This document shows positions 1-8,446 of a stretch of 64,000 nt of DNA, piece after piece (within the stretch, counting starts at the first letter, position 1; each line of letters begins with the position of its first letter). The DNA lies in NCBI GenBank assembly GCA_963807005.1, contig CAWDZK010000006.1, forward strand, positions 868,001 through 932,000, read 5' to 3'. The stretch is from CAWDZK01 sp963807005 (GTDB taxonomy: Bacteria; Actinomycetota; Actinomycetes; JACCUZ01). The notes beneath the pieces were generated by a model that was given only the letters and a program-made list of their open reading frames with translations, did not search any database and was not told where the DNA came from. The position numbers and the translations under genes are program-made.

Positions 1-608
1 TACTGCTCCTCGCCCTCGGGCGTGAGCTCCGGGGCGATCCGGCGGACGTAGTAGTACGCCGACCCGCCCGGCAGCCATGCGACGGGGGAGTAGCGCGTGC
101 GGTCGATCGGCGTCTCCACCTGCTGGCCGGTGACGACGTCGACCACGTGCAGCAGGGACTCCTCGGTGCCGCCGTGCGAGAGCTGGTAGGCCAGCCGGTC
201 GCCCTCCTTGGACGGCTGCCAGGCGTCCAGCGTCGTGGCCCCGGACGGGTCGACGGCCACCGGGTCGACCAGCACCCGCTCGGTTCCGTCCGGGTCGACC
301 GTGAGGAGCACGGCGTGCTCCTGGTCGGCGGTCCGCCGCAGGAAGAACTGCCGGTCGCCGCGCCACGCGGGCGTCCCGACCGTGCCCGCGCCGAGCAGCT
401 CGGTCACCCGCGCCGCGATCCGGTCCCGGGTAGCGGCCGGTGCGGACCATCCACCGGACTCGAGCAGCGCGTCCTGAGCCGTGAGCCACCCGACGACCTC
501 GGGTGAGCTCGCGTCCTCCAGCCACCGGTAGGGATCGGGCACCACCGTGCCGTGCAGGGTGTCCGCATCGTCGCTGCGGCGGGCCTCGGGATAGGCGGGG
601 CTCGTCAT
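1..608 (-). CDS. Prolyl oligopeptidase family S9 peptidase, N-terminal part (cut by window edge)
   Basis: The reverse strand reads from an ATG at 608 into the left window edge, giving 202 codons with no stop. The N-terminus has the prolyl oligopeptidase signature: YPEARRSD, then LHGTVVPDPYRWLED, then a WLTAQ segment, followed by beta-propeller-like sequence. In this family a propeller gates a C-terminal serine-hydrolase domain that cuts short proline-containing peptides in the cytoplasm. The catalytic Ser-Asp-His residues lie outside the window, so activity cannot be judged. It is divergent from the HNH gene. Confidence 0.85.
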   Translation of the reverse strand, partial: MTSPAYPEARRSDDADTLHGTVVPDPYRWLEDASSPEVVGWLTAQDALLESGGWSAPAATRDRIAARVTELLGAGTVGTPAWRGDRQFFLRRTADQEHAVLLTVDPDGTERVLVDPVAVDPSGATTLDAWQPSKEGDRLAYQLSHGGTEESLLHVVDVVTGQQVETPIDRTRYSPVAWLPGGSAYYYVRRIAPELTPEGEEQ

Positions 609-692
609 GGCGGTCACGGTATCCGTCGCACCCCTGCGCGGCGCGGATGGTGGCGCCGGAACGTGCGGCAGGTCACACTGATCACAGCCCGA

Positions 693-715
693 CCCGGCAC
701 GAGCCACGTGCCGGG
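693..715. repeat. 8-bp inverted repeat upstream of HNH gene
   Basis: Arms CCCGGCAC (693-700) and GTGCCGGG (708-715) are perfect complements around a 7-base spacer. The element sits between the divergent peptidase and HNH genes, 19 bases before the HNH start codon. It could be an operator or a 5'UTR hairpin; nothing in the sequence decides which. Confidence 0.4.
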
Positions 716-734
716 CCTGTTGTCGGAGGCGCCC

Positions 735-1259
735 ATGGGCCACGCTCTCGTGCTCAACGCGACGTACGAGCCGCTCTGCGTCGTGCCCGCGCGCCGAGCC
801 CTCCTGCTGGTCCTCATGCGCAAGGCGGTGGCGGTCGAGCAGTCCGAGCTCGTCCTGCACAGCGCCACGGTCGAGATGCATGCGCCCGCGGTCGTGCGGC
901 TCACCCGCTACGTGCGACTGCCCTATCGGGGCCCGGTGCCGCTCACGCGCCGGGCCGTCTTCGTGCGCGACGGCGGACGCTGCGTCTACTGCGGCGTCCC
1001 GGCGACCAGCATCGACCACGTCGTGCCGCGCAGCCGCGGCGGCCGGCACGAGTGGGTCAACGTCGTCTCGGCGTGCCGGCGGTGCAACCACGTGAAGGCC
1101 GACCGCACGGTGGCCGAGATCGGGTGGCGGCTGCACCCCCCGACGGAGCCGAAGGGGAGCGCCTGGCGGGTCCTCAGCACCGGTCGCTCGGACCCGAGCT
1201 GGGCGCCGTACCTCTCGGCGTACGGCGGGGACGACGCGGCGCGGGTCGTGTCGGCCTGA
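735..1259 (+). CDS. HNH endonuclease family protein
   Basis: The 174-residue protein begins at ATG 735, preceded by GGAGG at 725-729. The N-terminal segment ALVLNATYEPLCVVP is typical of the small actinobacterial HNH nucleases. The HNH fold follows: a CxxC pair at about residues 83 and 86, IDHVVPRSRGG from residue 93, a second CxxC at about 114 and 117, then the N-H pair. The four cysteines should bind a structural zinc. The in-frame ORF runs upstream to 552, but that part has no RBS and lies in the divergent promoter region. The biological substrate is unknown; standalone members like this are common chromosomal genes. Confidence 0.85.
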   Translation: MGHALVLNATYEPLCVVPARRALLLVLMRKAVAVEQSELVLHSATVEMHAPAVVRLTRYVRLPYRGPVPLTRRAVFVRDGGRCVYCGVPATSIDHVVPRSRGGRHEWVNVVSACRRCNHVKADRTVAEIGWRLHPPTEPKGSAWRVLSTGRSDPSWAPYLSAYGGDDAARVVSA

Positions 1260-1292
1260 CTCCCTGATCGACGTGGGTCGGTGACGGCGCCC

Positions 1293-1298
1293 TACCCT
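1293..1298 (+). promoter_or_regulatory. -10 box of malQ (leaderless)
   Basis: TACCCT lies 7 bases before the GTG start of malQ and no Shine-Dalgarno sequence fits between, so the transcript probably begins at the start codon. Confidence 0.5.
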
Positions 1299-1305
1299 CG
1301 TCGGC

Positions 1306-3444
1306 GTGCTGCCCCCCGACCTCGTCGCCCTGGCCACGGCTCACGGGGTCGCCACCGACTTCTGGGACTGGCAGGGCCGGCACGCCGAGGTCCCGCGCGA
1401 CTCGGTCGAGGCCGTCCTGGCTGCGCTGGGTGTCCCGGCGCACACCGACGAGTCGGTAGCCGCGTCGCTCGAGGCGGCCCGGCTCGCGCCGTGGCGGCGC
1501 ACCCTCCCACCCTGCGTGGTCACCCGGTCCGGGCGGTCGGCCGAGGTCCCGGTGCACGTGCCGCACCTCGATCCGGTGCGGGTGCACGTCGAGCTCGAGG
1601 ACGGCGGGCGGGTCGAGCTGTCTGCTGTCGACCGCTGGGTCGAGCCGTGCCAGGTCGACGGCGCGCAGGTCGGCGAGGCGACCTTCACGGTCCCCGGCGA
1701 CCTTCCCCTCGGCTGGCACCAGCTGGTGGCGAGCATCGGGGCGGCCGCACAGGAGCAGGCCCGCGTCACCCTGGTGGTCACCCCGGACCGGCTCGAGCTG
1801 CCGCCGGCCGTCGCTGCCGGCCCGGCGACGTGGGGGCTGATGACCCAGCTGTACTCGGTGCGCTCCCGTCGGTCCTGGGGACAGGGCGACCTCGACGACC
1901 TGGGGGAGCTGGCCCAGTGGGCGGGGCGAGAGCTGGGGGCCGGCTTCGTGCTCATCAACCCCCTGCACGCCCCGTCGCCGACGGTGCCGGTGGAGCCCTC
2001 GCCGTACCTCCCCGTGACGAGGCGGTTCGTGAGCCCGCTCTACGCGCGGGTCGAGCGGATTCCCGAGCACGCCTACCTCACCGGTGCGGTCCGGGCCGAG
2101 ATCGAGCGCACGGCGCTGCTCCAGCGGGCGGCCGGCGCGTCGGCCGCCCTGCTCGACCGCGACGCGGTGTGGGAGGCGAAGCGCTCGGCCCTGACCCTGG
2201 TGCACGCGGTCCCTCGCAGCGCGGCCCGAGAGGCCGACTACCAGGAGTTCCTCGAGCGTGAGGGCTCCGGACTGGTGGACTTCGCGACCTGGTGCGCCCT
2301 GGCCGAGGTGCACGGGGACGGGTGGAGCGAGTGGCCCGCCGAGCTCCGCGAGCCGGGCTCGGACGCCGTGGTCGCTGCGCGAGCCGAGCTCGCCGAGCGG
2401 GTGGACTTCTACTGCTGGCTGCAGTGGGTCGTCGACGAGCAGCTCGGCGACGCGCAGGCCCGTGCGGTCGCGGCGGGCATGGACCTGGGGATCGTCCACG
2501 ACCTGGCGGTGGGCGTGCACGCCGACGGGGCGGACACCTGGGCACTGCAGGACGTCATGGCCCGTGGTGTGACCGTCGGAGCCCCACCCGACGCGTTCAA
2601 CCAGGTCGGCCAGGACTGGTCGCAGCCGCCGTGGCGGCCGGACCGGCTCGCGGAGGCGGGCTACGGGCCCTACCGCGACATGCTGCGGACGGTGCTGCGT
2701 CACGCCGGCGGCATCCGGGTGGACCACATCATCGGCCTGTTCCGCCTCTGGTGGGTGCCGGAGGGCCGCTCGGCGGCGGAGGGAACCTACGTGCGGTTCG
2801 ACCACGAGGCCCTGGTGGGGATCCTCGCCCTGGAGGCCTGGCGGGCCGACGCCCTCGTCGTCGGCGAGGACCTGGGGACGGTCGAGCCGTGGGCGCGCGA
2901 CTACCTTGCCGACCGCGGCCTCCTCGGGACCTCGATCCTCTGGTTCGAGCGGGACGACCAGGGCGCGCCCCGGCAGCCGGAGACCTGGCGGCGGCTGTGC
3001 CTGGCCACCGTCACCACCCACGACCTCCCGCCGACCGCGGGCTACCTCGCGGGCGAGCACATCCGGATCCGCGACGGCCTCGGCCTGCTGACCCGTTCGG
3101 TGGACGAGGAGCGCGCCGTCGACGAGGCGGACCGGGCCTCGTGGCTGGCCCTGCTCGTGCAGCGCGGCTGGCTGGCGGCCGGTGCGGAGCGGGATGTCGA
3201 GGCCGTCACGTGGGCGCTGCACCGGGCGCTGGCGGCCACGCCGAGCCGGCTCCTCGGCGTCGCCCTCACCGACGTCGTCGGCGAGGTCCGGGCGATGAAC
3301 CAGCCCGGGACGCACTCCGAGTACCCGAACTGGCAGGTGCCGTTGGCCGACGGCAGCGGGTCGCCGGTGCTGCTGGAGGACCTGCTCGGGTCGCCGGCCG
3401 CCGCCGCGCTGGCCGCCGCGGTCCGGGGAGCGCCCCGTGCCTAG
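1306..3444 (+). CDS. malQ: 4-alpha-glucanotransferase (amylomaltase)
   Basis: The 712-residue protein is a GH77 amylomaltase, which transfers maltodextrin chains between alpha-1,4-glucans in glycogen and maltose metabolism. The catalytic landmarks are visible: IRVDHIIGLFR at about residue 470 (nucleophile Asp), VVGEDLGT at about 518 (acid/base Glu) and TTHDLPPTAGYL at about 570. The N-terminal 150 residues form the extra beta domain common in actinobacterial MalQ. The start is GTG 1306, chosen because TACCCT sits 7 bases upstream. It lies 46 bases after the HNH gene. Confidence 0.95.
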   Translation: MLPPDLVALATAHGVATDFWDWQGRHAEVPRDSVEAVLAALGVPAHTDESVAASLEAARLAPWRRTLPPCVVTRSGRSAEVPVHVPHLDPVRVHVELEDGGRVELSAVDRWVEPCQVDGAQVGEATFTVPGDLPLGWHQLVASIGAAAQEQARVTLVVTPDRLELPPAVAAGPATWGLMTQLYSVRSRRSWGQGDLDDLGELAQWAGRELGAGFVLINPLHAPSPTVPVEPSPYLPVTRRFVSPLYARVERIPEHAYLTGAVRAEIERTALLQRAAGASAALLDRDAVWEAKRSALTLVHAVPRSAAREADYQEFLEREGSGLVDFATWCALAEVHGDGWSEWPAELREPGSDAVVAARAELAERVDFYCWLQWVVDEQLGDAQARAVAAGMDLGIVHDLAVGVHADGADTWALQDVMARGVTVGAPPDAFNQVGQDWSQPPWRPDRLAEAGYGPYRDMLRTVLRHAGGIRVDHIIGLFRLWWVPEGRSAAEGTYVRFDHEALVGILALEAWRADALVVGEDLGTVEPWARDYLADRGLLGTSILWFERDDQGAPRQPETWRRLCLATVTTHDLPPTAGYLAGEHIRIRDGLGLLTRSVDEERAVDEADRASWLALLVQRGWLAAGAERDVEAVTWALHRALAATPSRLLGVALTDVVGEVRAMNQPGTHSEYPNWQVPLADGSGSPVLLEDLLGSPAAAALAAAVRGAPRA

Positions 3445-3450
3445 TACGGT
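3445..3450 (+). promoter_or_regulatory. -10 box of the small membrane protein gene
   Basis: TACGGT immediately follows the malQ stop codon and ends 7 bases before the GTG start at 3458. It fits the leaderless pattern seen elsewhere in the window. Confidence 0.45.
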
Positions 3451-3457
3451 TCACCTC

Positions 3458-3814
3458 GTGACCGCACGACTCCTGCGCACGGCCTCCGTCGCGGCTGCCG
3501 CGACCGCCGTGCTGCTCACGACCCTGCTCGCCGGCCCGGCGGCGTACGCCGCCAACCAGGACGACGGGCAGCAGACCGGCGGCGGCTTGTCCGTGATCCA
3601 GACGCTGCTCATCTTCGTCGGCATCCCGTCCGCGCTGTTCGTGACCATCGCCCTGCTCGCCTCCGCCCCCTCGATGGCGCGCGGCCCGCGCTACCGGCCG
3701 GGCCTCGGCTGGTGGGCCGCGCCGGTCTGGTTCAACGGTCCCGACGACGCCGACGCTGCCGTGCGACGGGCCACGGCCAGCACCGGGGGAGGTGGCGCAA
3801 GTGCCCGCTGGTGA
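3458..3814 (+). CDS. Small exported/membrane protein upstream of DUF5130 gene
   Basis: The 118-residue protein has a signal-type hydrophobic N-terminus ending near AAYAAN at about residue 28, a glutamine- and glycine-rich linker, and one transmembrane segment (VIQTLLIFVGIPSALFVTIA, about 43-62). A short C-terminal tail contains RGPRYRPGLGWWAAPVWF. Its 3' end overlaps the DUF5130 gene by 14 bases, so the two are probably translated together. The function is unknown; this pair is recurrent in actinomycetes. Confidence 0.8.
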   Translation: MTARLLRTASVAAAATAVLLTTLLAGPAAYAANQDDGQQTGGGLSVIQTLLIFVGIPSALFVTIALLASAPSMARGPRYRPGLGWWAAPVWFNGPDDADAAVRRATASTGGGGASARW

Positions 3815-4196
3815 GGCGTTCTCGGCCAAGCAGCAGGACGACGTGGTGCGAGCGATCCGGCTCGCCCGTCAGCAGGCGGACCTGCCGGTGTCGGTCTACG
3901 TCGGCACGCTCGACGGCGACAGCCGTGCGACCGCGCTGCAGCTGCACGGCGCCCTCGGGGAGCCGGCCGCGCGCACGGTGCTGGTCGCCGTGGACCCGGG
4001 TGCCCGCCGGGTCGAGGTGGTGACCGGGCCGGAGGTCCGGCGCCGGCTCGACGACCGGTCCGCCGGGCTGGCCGCGATGACGATGACCTCGGCCTTCCAG
4101 GGCGGCGACCTGGCCGGCGGGATCGCCTCGGGCGTCCTGGCGCTGGCCGAGCACGCGCGCGTCCCGCGGTCGTTGCACACCGACACCCCGGAGTAG
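3801..4196 (+). CDS. DUF5130 family protein
   Basis: The 131-residue protein matches DUF5130, an actinobacterial family resembling a TPM-like fold. Conserved stretches include LPVSVYVGTLDGD, LHGALGEPAARTVLVAVDP, VEVVTGPEVRRRLDDR and the C-terminal HARVPRSLHTD. GTG 3801 is preferred because GGAGG at 3787-3791 has 9-base spacing; an upstream in-frame GTG at 3792 overlaps that RBS. It overlaps the preceding membrane-protein gene. No enzymatic role is known. Confidence 0.85.
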   Translation: MPAGEAFSAKQQDDVVRAIRLARQQADLPVSVYVGTLDGDSRATALQLHGALGEPAARTVLVAVDPGARRVEVVTGPEVRRRLDDRSAGLAAMTMTSAFQGGDLAGGIASGVLALAEHARVPRSLHTDTPE

Positions 4197-4245
4197 CCGG
4201 GTCGACGCCTGACCCAGCACACCCCGAGCGCCCCGTCCCCTCGGG

Positions 4246-4304
4246 TCGAGTGGCGCGTAGTGGCTGCTGTAGGGGTCCGGCAACGACCACTACCCGCCAC
4301 TCGA
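4246..4304. terminator. Long inverted repeat between convergent DUF5130 and pepN genes
   Basis: Arms at 4246-4263 and 4287-4304 are 18-base inverted repeats with a single mismatch around a 23-base spacer. There is no T-tract on either strand. Its position between convergent stops suggests a bidirectional, U-tract-free terminator. Confidence 0.65.
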
Positions 4305-4326
4305 CGACCGGGGGCGGACGGGAAAG

Positions 4327-6894
4327 CTACCCCGTGGCCCGGGCAGAGGCCTCCTGGGCCCGCAGGGCCCGGGCGACGCCGTCGCGCGCCTCGCCGACCA
4401 GCCGCCGCATCGCCGGCGCGGCGTCCCGGTGGGCCCGCAGCCAGGCGTCGGCGCGCTCGACCGTGGCCGGTTCGGCGAGCAGCGTCGGGAACAGGCCGAT
4501 GACGACGTTCTGCGCCGTCTCGTTGGTCCGCTCCTCCCAGACCCGGACCAGCGAGTCGAAGTACAGGTCGACGTAGGGCCGGAGCAGGTCGAGCTGGGTG
4601 ATGTGGGAGAACCCGCCGATGACGGCGGTCTGGATGGCGTTCGGGAGCTCGTCGCCGTCGACTGCTGCGGCCCACGCCTCGGCCTTGGCCGCTGGGTCCG
4701 GCCGGGCGGCCCTGGCGGCCGCGGCCTGGCGGCGCCCGGCGGCCGTGTCGTCCGCGTCGAGCTCACGGTCGATCTCGGCCTCTGTCGCCCGGCCGGCCGC
4801 CACGAGCTGGTGCAGCAGGTGCCAGCGCAGGTCGGTGTCCACGACCAGCTCGCCCAGGCGGACCCTCCCGTCGAGCAGGCCGCGGACCTCGTCCAGGTGC
4901 TCATCGGTCGAGGCGGCCGACGCGAAGGCGCGGACGAGCTGCAGCTGCAGGTCGCTGCCCGGCGCCGACCCCCGGATCAGCTCCAGCAGGCCGTCGGCCA
5001 GCTCGCGCCGGACCTGCGGGCGTCGCGCCGGGTCGCAGTAGAGCAGGCAGGCGGTGTCCGCCTGGCGCAGCACGGTGCGGACCACGGAGCTGTCGGTCTC
5101 GGTGCGGACGCCGGTGAGGACCAGCCGCACGTAGTCCTGGGTCGACAGCTCGGCGTCGCGGGTCATGTCCCAGGCGGCCGACCAGCACAGCGACCTCGGC
5201 ATGGTCTCCCGGACGTCGCCGATCGAGTCGCGCAGCGTCGCCACCGAGCGGTCGTCGAGGCGGATCTTCGCGTAGGTGAGGTCGTCGTCATTGAGCAGCA
5301 CGAGGTCGGGCCGGTGCCGGCCGACCAGGTCGGTGACCCCGGTGCGGGCACCGACGGCGTCCAGCTCGGTCCGGTGGACGCGGACCAGGCCGTCCCCGGT
5401 GCGTTCGTACAACCCGATGGCCAGCCGGTGCGACCGCAGGGTCGGCCAGCCGTCGGGAGCCGTCTGGACCACGTCGAACGAGGTGAACCGCCCCTCGTCG
5501 TCGGTGGTGAACTCACTGCGCAGCGTGTTGACGCCGGCGGTCTCCAGCCACTCCGCGGACCAGGCCTTGAGGTCGCGGCCCGAGATCTCCTCGAGCTTGC
5601 CCAGCAGGTCGACGAGTGTCGTGTTGCCCCAGGCGAACGTCCGGAAGTACGCGCGGAGGCCGGCCACGAACGCGTCCCGACCCACCCAGGCGGCCAGCAG
5701 CTTGAGGACGGCAGCGCCCTTGGCGTAGGTGATGCCGTCGAAGTTGACCTCGACGTCCTCGAGGTCGGCGATCTCGGCGGCGATCGGGTGGGTGGACGGG
5801 AGCTGGTCCTGCCGGTAGGCCCAGGTCTTGTCGGTGTTGGCGAACGTCGTCCAGGCGGAGGTCCAGGAGGTGGCCTCTGCCGCCGCGAGGGTGCTCACCC
5901 ACTCGGCGAACGACTCGTTGAGCCACAGGTCGTCCCACCACACCATCGTCACCAGGTCGCCGAACCACATGTGCGCGAGCTCGTGCAGGATCGTGATGGC
6001 CCGGCGCTCGTAGGACACCTGCGGGACCCGGGAACGGAAGACGTAGTCCTCGTTGAGGGTGACGCAGCCGGCGTTCTCCATCGCGCCGGAGTTGTACTCC
6101 GGGACGAACAGCTGGTCGTACTTGCTGAAGGGGTAGGGCGTGGCGAACATCGCCTCGTAGTAGGCGAAGCCCTGCCGGGTCTCCTCCAGGATCACGTCGG
6201 CGTCGAGGTGGGGCGCGAGGGACTCGCGGCAGAACACCGAGAGCGGCACCACCCGGTCTCCGTCGCGGTACTCGCTGTCGACCCGGTGGTACGGACCGGC
6301 GACGAGCGCGGTGATGTACGACGAGATGCGTGGCGTCGCGCCGAACCGCCAGGTCGCGTTGCCCAGCCCGGCCGGTTCGGGCTGCGGGGTCGGCTCGTTG
6401 GAGACGACCTGCCAGTCGTCCGGCGCGGTGATCGTGAAGGCGAAGGTCGCCTTGAGGTCCGGCTGCTCGAACACAGTGAAGACGCGGCGGGAGTCGGCGA
6501 CCTCGAACTGCGTGTAGAGGTAGACGGACTTGTCGACCGGGTCGACGAAGCGGTGCAGGCCCTCGCCGGTGTGCATGTAGCGGCAGGTGGCGCGCACGGT
6601 GAGCTCGTTGTCCGCCGCCAGGTCCTCGAGGTGGATGCGCGCACCGTCGTAGACCGAGCGGGGGTCCAGCGACCGGCCGTTCAGCGTGATGGCGTCGACC
6701 TGGTCCGCGACCAGGTCGACGAAGGTCGCGGCTCCTGGTTCCCGGCTCGCGAACCGGATCGTCGTGACCGAGCCGAACGTGACGTCGCCGGCCGTGAGGT
6801 CCAGCTCGACGTCGTACGCCGACACGCTGAGCAGCCTCGCCCGGACCCGGGCCTCGTCGCGGGTCACGTTCATCCGGGCGGCAGCGCTGGGCAC
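4327..6894 (-). CDS. pepN: Aminopeptidase N (M1 family)
   Basis: The 855-residue protein is a zinc M1 aminopeptidase that removes N-terminal residues from peptides in the cytoplasm. The exopeptidase motif SGAMENAG is near residue 270. The zinc site HELAHMWFGD is near 302, and the third ligand lies in NESFAEW about 20 residues later. The C-terminal ERAP1-like helical domain is complete and the length is normal. GTG 6894 (VPSAAARMNVTRDEAR) is chosen because GGAAGAG lies 7 bases upstream; ATG 6873 is the alternative. The gene is divergent from the Rv2466c-like gene. Confidence 0.93.
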   Translation of the reverse strand: MPSAAARMNVTRDEARVRARLLSVSAYDVELDLTAGDVTFGSVTTIRFASREPGAATFVDLVADQVDAITLNGRSLDPRSVYDGARIHLEDLAADNELTVRATCRYMHTGEGLHRFVDPVDKSVYLYTQFEVADSRRVFTVFEQPDLKATFAFTITAPDDWQVVSNEPTPQPEPAGLGNATWRFGATPRISSYITALVAGPYHRVDSEYRDGDRVVPLSVFCRESLAPHLDADVILEETRQGFAYYEAMFATPYPFSKYDQLFVPEYNSGAMENAGCVTLNEDYVFRSRVPQVSYERRAITILHELAHMWFGDLVTMVWWDDLWLNESFAEWVSTLAAAEATSWTSAWTTFANTDKTWAYRQDQLPSTHPIAAEIADLEDVEVNFDGITYAKGAAVLKLLAAWVGRDAFVAGLRAYFRTFAWGNTTLVDLLGKLEEISGRDLKAWSAEWLETAGVNTLRSEFTTDDEGRFTSFDVVQTAPDGWPTLRSHRLAIGLYERTGDGLVRVHRTELDAVGARTGVTDLVGRHRPDLVLLNDDDLTYAKIRLDDRSVATLRDSIGDVRETMPRSLCWSAAWDMTRDAELSTQDYVRLVLTGVRTETDSSVVRTVLRQADTACLLYCDPARRPQVRRELADGLLELIRGSAPGSDLQLQLVRAFASAASTDEHLDEVRGLLDGRVRLGELVVDTDLRWHLLHQLVAAGRATEAEIDRELDADDTAAGRRQAAAARAARPDPAAKAEAWAAAVDGDELPNAIQTAVIGGFSHITQLDLLRPYVDLYFDSLVRVWEERTNETAQNVVIGLFPTLLAEPATVERADAWLRAHRDAAPAMRRLVGEARDGVARALRAQEASARATG

Positions 6895-6960
6895 GGCAGA
6901 TCTCTTCCGTTCGCAGGGGGACGGCAGATCCTCGCACGCACCCCAGGCCACGACCCAACG

Positions 6961-6988
6961 GGGAATGCCCGGCACAGGTCGGGAGTTG
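6961..6988 (+). promoter_or_regulatory. SigR/SigH-type thiol-stress promoter
   Basis: GGGAAT (6961-6966), 18 bases, then GTTG (6985-6988) matches the Streptomyces SigR consensus GGGAAT-N18-GTTG exactly. The start codon lies 8 bases after the -10 element, so the mRNA would be leaderless. Mycobacterial Rv2466c is known to be SigH-dependent, which agrees with the gene downstream. Confidence 0.75.
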
Positions 6989-6996
6989 CCGGAAAT

Positions 6997-7629
6997 GTGA
7001 CAACTCCTACCGATCCTGGGCCCGGGTCGCGCGCCGTCGCGGACTTCTGGTTCGACCCGATCTGCCCCTGGGCCTGGATCGCCTCCCGCTGGATGCTCGA
7101 GGTCGAGCAGGTCCGCGACGTGCAGGTGCGCTGGCACGTGATGTCGCTGGCCTACCTCAACGCGGACCGGGACCTGCCCGAGGACTACCGCTCGGTCATG
7201 GACGCGGCGTGGGGCCCGGCCAGGGTCGTCACCGCCGCCATGGCGGCGCACGGGCCGGCCGTCGCGCTGCCGCTCTACACGGCGCTGGGCGACCGGTTCC
7301 ACCGGGAGAAGAGGCCCAAGGACCGGGAGACGGTCGAGGAGGCACTTGCTGCGGTCGGGCTGCCGCTGGACCTGGCCGACGCGATGAGCACCGACGCGCA
7401 CGACGAGGCGATGAAGGCCTCGCACCACGCGGGCATGGACCAGGTCGGCTTCGACGTCGGAACGCCGGTGATCTCGGTGGAGGGCGTGGCCTTCTTCGGT
7501 CCGGTGGTGTCACCGGTGCCGCGCGGCGAGGCGGCCGGCCGGCTGTGGGACGGGGTCCGGCTGGTCGCCGGCACCGACGGGTTCTTCGAGCTCAAGCGCT
7601 CACGGACCCGCGACCCGATCGTCGACTGA
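6997..7629 (+). CDS. Mycothiol-dependent nitroreductase/DsbA family protein (Rv2466c-like)
   Basis: The 210-residue thioredoxin-fold protein is closely similar to Mycobacterium tuberculosis Rv2466c: ADFWFDPICPWAW at about residue 15, WHVMSLAYLN, SHHAGMDQVGFDVGTP and the C-terminal FFELKRSRTR. Rv2466c is a mycothiol-dependent oxidoreductase induced by thiol stress. The active site here reads CPWA, so the second cysteine of a CPWC motif is absent and the enzyme would work by a monothiol mechanism. GTG 6997 fits the SigR promoter just upstream. A 7-bp inverted repeat, GGAGTTG (6982-6988) and CAACTCC (7001-7007), brackets the start codon. Confidence 0.88.
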   Translation: MTTPTDPGPGSRAVADFWFDPICPWAWIASRWMLEVEQVRDVQVRWHVMSLAYLNADRDLPEDYRSVMDAAWGPARVVTAAMAAHGPAVALPLYTALGDRFHREKRPKDRETVEEALAAVGLPLDLADAMSTDAHDEAMKASHHAGMDQVGFDVGTPVISVEGVAFFGPVVSPVPRGEAAGRLWDGVRLVAGTDGFFELKRSRTRDPIVD

Positions 7630-7705
7630 GGACCATCGTTCGGGACAAAGCCTGGCGTGGCTGCCGGTTCCGGCGCAGGATGGGACCCCCGAGGGGGTGT
7701 GGCCA

Positions 7706-7894
7706 GTGATCAACGTGCGACCGGGCTACTGGGACGTGGACAGCTGCTCGTGGGTCGGCACCGACCCGGTCTACGTGGTGCCGCCGCTGCGGCATGCCGA
7801 GCACCCGCACGACCGCGCCTTCGGCGTTCCCGAGATCCCCGCGCAGCAGGACGACGAGGTGGTCCTGGACCCGGAGGAACCGGTCGCCACCTAG
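7706..7894 (+). CDS. Small hypothetical protein
   Basis: The 62-residue ORF starts at GTG 7706 with GAGGGGG at 7690-7696 as RBS and has strong third-position GC bias, which supports coding. It is aromatic- and acidic-rich (PGYWDVDSCSWVG near the start), with no signal peptide or membrane segment. I do not recognise the family. Confidence 0.55.
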   Translation: MINVRPGYWDVDSCSWVGTDPVYVVPPLRHAEHPHDRAFGVPEIPAQQDDEVVLDPEEPVAT

Positions 7895-7947
7895 CGGGGT
7901 GCGACCCAGTCCTCGAGCCGTCGCCACACCCAGCGAGAGCGATCCCC

Positions 7948-8400
7948 ATGCCTGAACGTCACATCACGGTGCAACGGCACATGTCTGCGTCCACCGGGTC
8001 CGTATGGGCCCTGTACGCCGACTTCCCGAATCTCGCGCGCCACTGGAGTGGCCTCAGGGCCACGAGAGCCATCGGCGACCAGACCAGCGGCGTGGGTGCT
8101 CGCCGCCGCGTCGAGCTGAAGCCGATCGGCAGCATGGAGGAGACCGTCACCACCTGGGAGGAGGGGCGCAGGATCGACACCCGGAATCAGCCGAGCGCGT
8201 CGGTGCCGTTCAAGCAGGCCGGGTCCGCGCTCAGGCTCGAGCCCGACGACGACGGGACGTTGGCCACGTTCGACTACCGGTACGTGCCCAGGGGCGGCCC
8301 CATCGGTCGATTTACCGGCCCATTGATCGACAAGATGCTGATGGCTAGCTTCACCGACATGCTGGCCGCCACCGAGGAGGCCGCCGTCGCCGACGGGTAG
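7948..8400 (+). CDS. SRPBCC family (polyketide cyclase/START-like) protein
   Basis: The 150-residue protein has the START/Bet v1-like pattern: an N-terminal strand ITVQRHMSAS, the helix motif VWALYADFPNLARHWSG, a central beta-rich part and a long C-terminal helix. Members bind hydrophobic ligands or act as cyclases; the ligand here is unknown. ATG 7948 lies 53 bases after the small hypothetical gene with only a weak GAGAG upstream. It is convergent with the DUF429 gene. Confidence 0.8.
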   Translation: MPERHITVQRHMSASTGSVWALYADFPNLARHWSGLRATRAIGDQTSGVGARRRVELKPIGSMEETVTTWEEGRRIDTRNQPSASVPFKQAGSALRLEPDDDGTLATFDYRYVPRGGPIGRFTGPLIDKMLMASFTDMLAATEEAAVADG

Positions 8401-8446
8401 CCGACGTCTGACAGCCCAGGCTTCCGAGGATCATCGGGGGGCAGAG

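Noticed and set aside
1174..3315. Long minus-strand open frame opposite malQ (about 710 codons)
   Set aside because: It is a shadow of malQ caused by high GC and scarce stop codons. The composition is Arg/Gly/Pro-rich without domain motifs.
4197..4326. Mobile element or REP-like repeat at the pepN 3' end
   Set aside because: The inverted repeat is not repeated elsewhere in the window and has no target duplication or transposase; a terminator role is simpler.
4429..7629. Plus-strand open frame of over 1000 codons opposite pepN
   Set aside because: It is the antisense of pepN and only its last 211 codons, the Rv2466c-like gene, are real.
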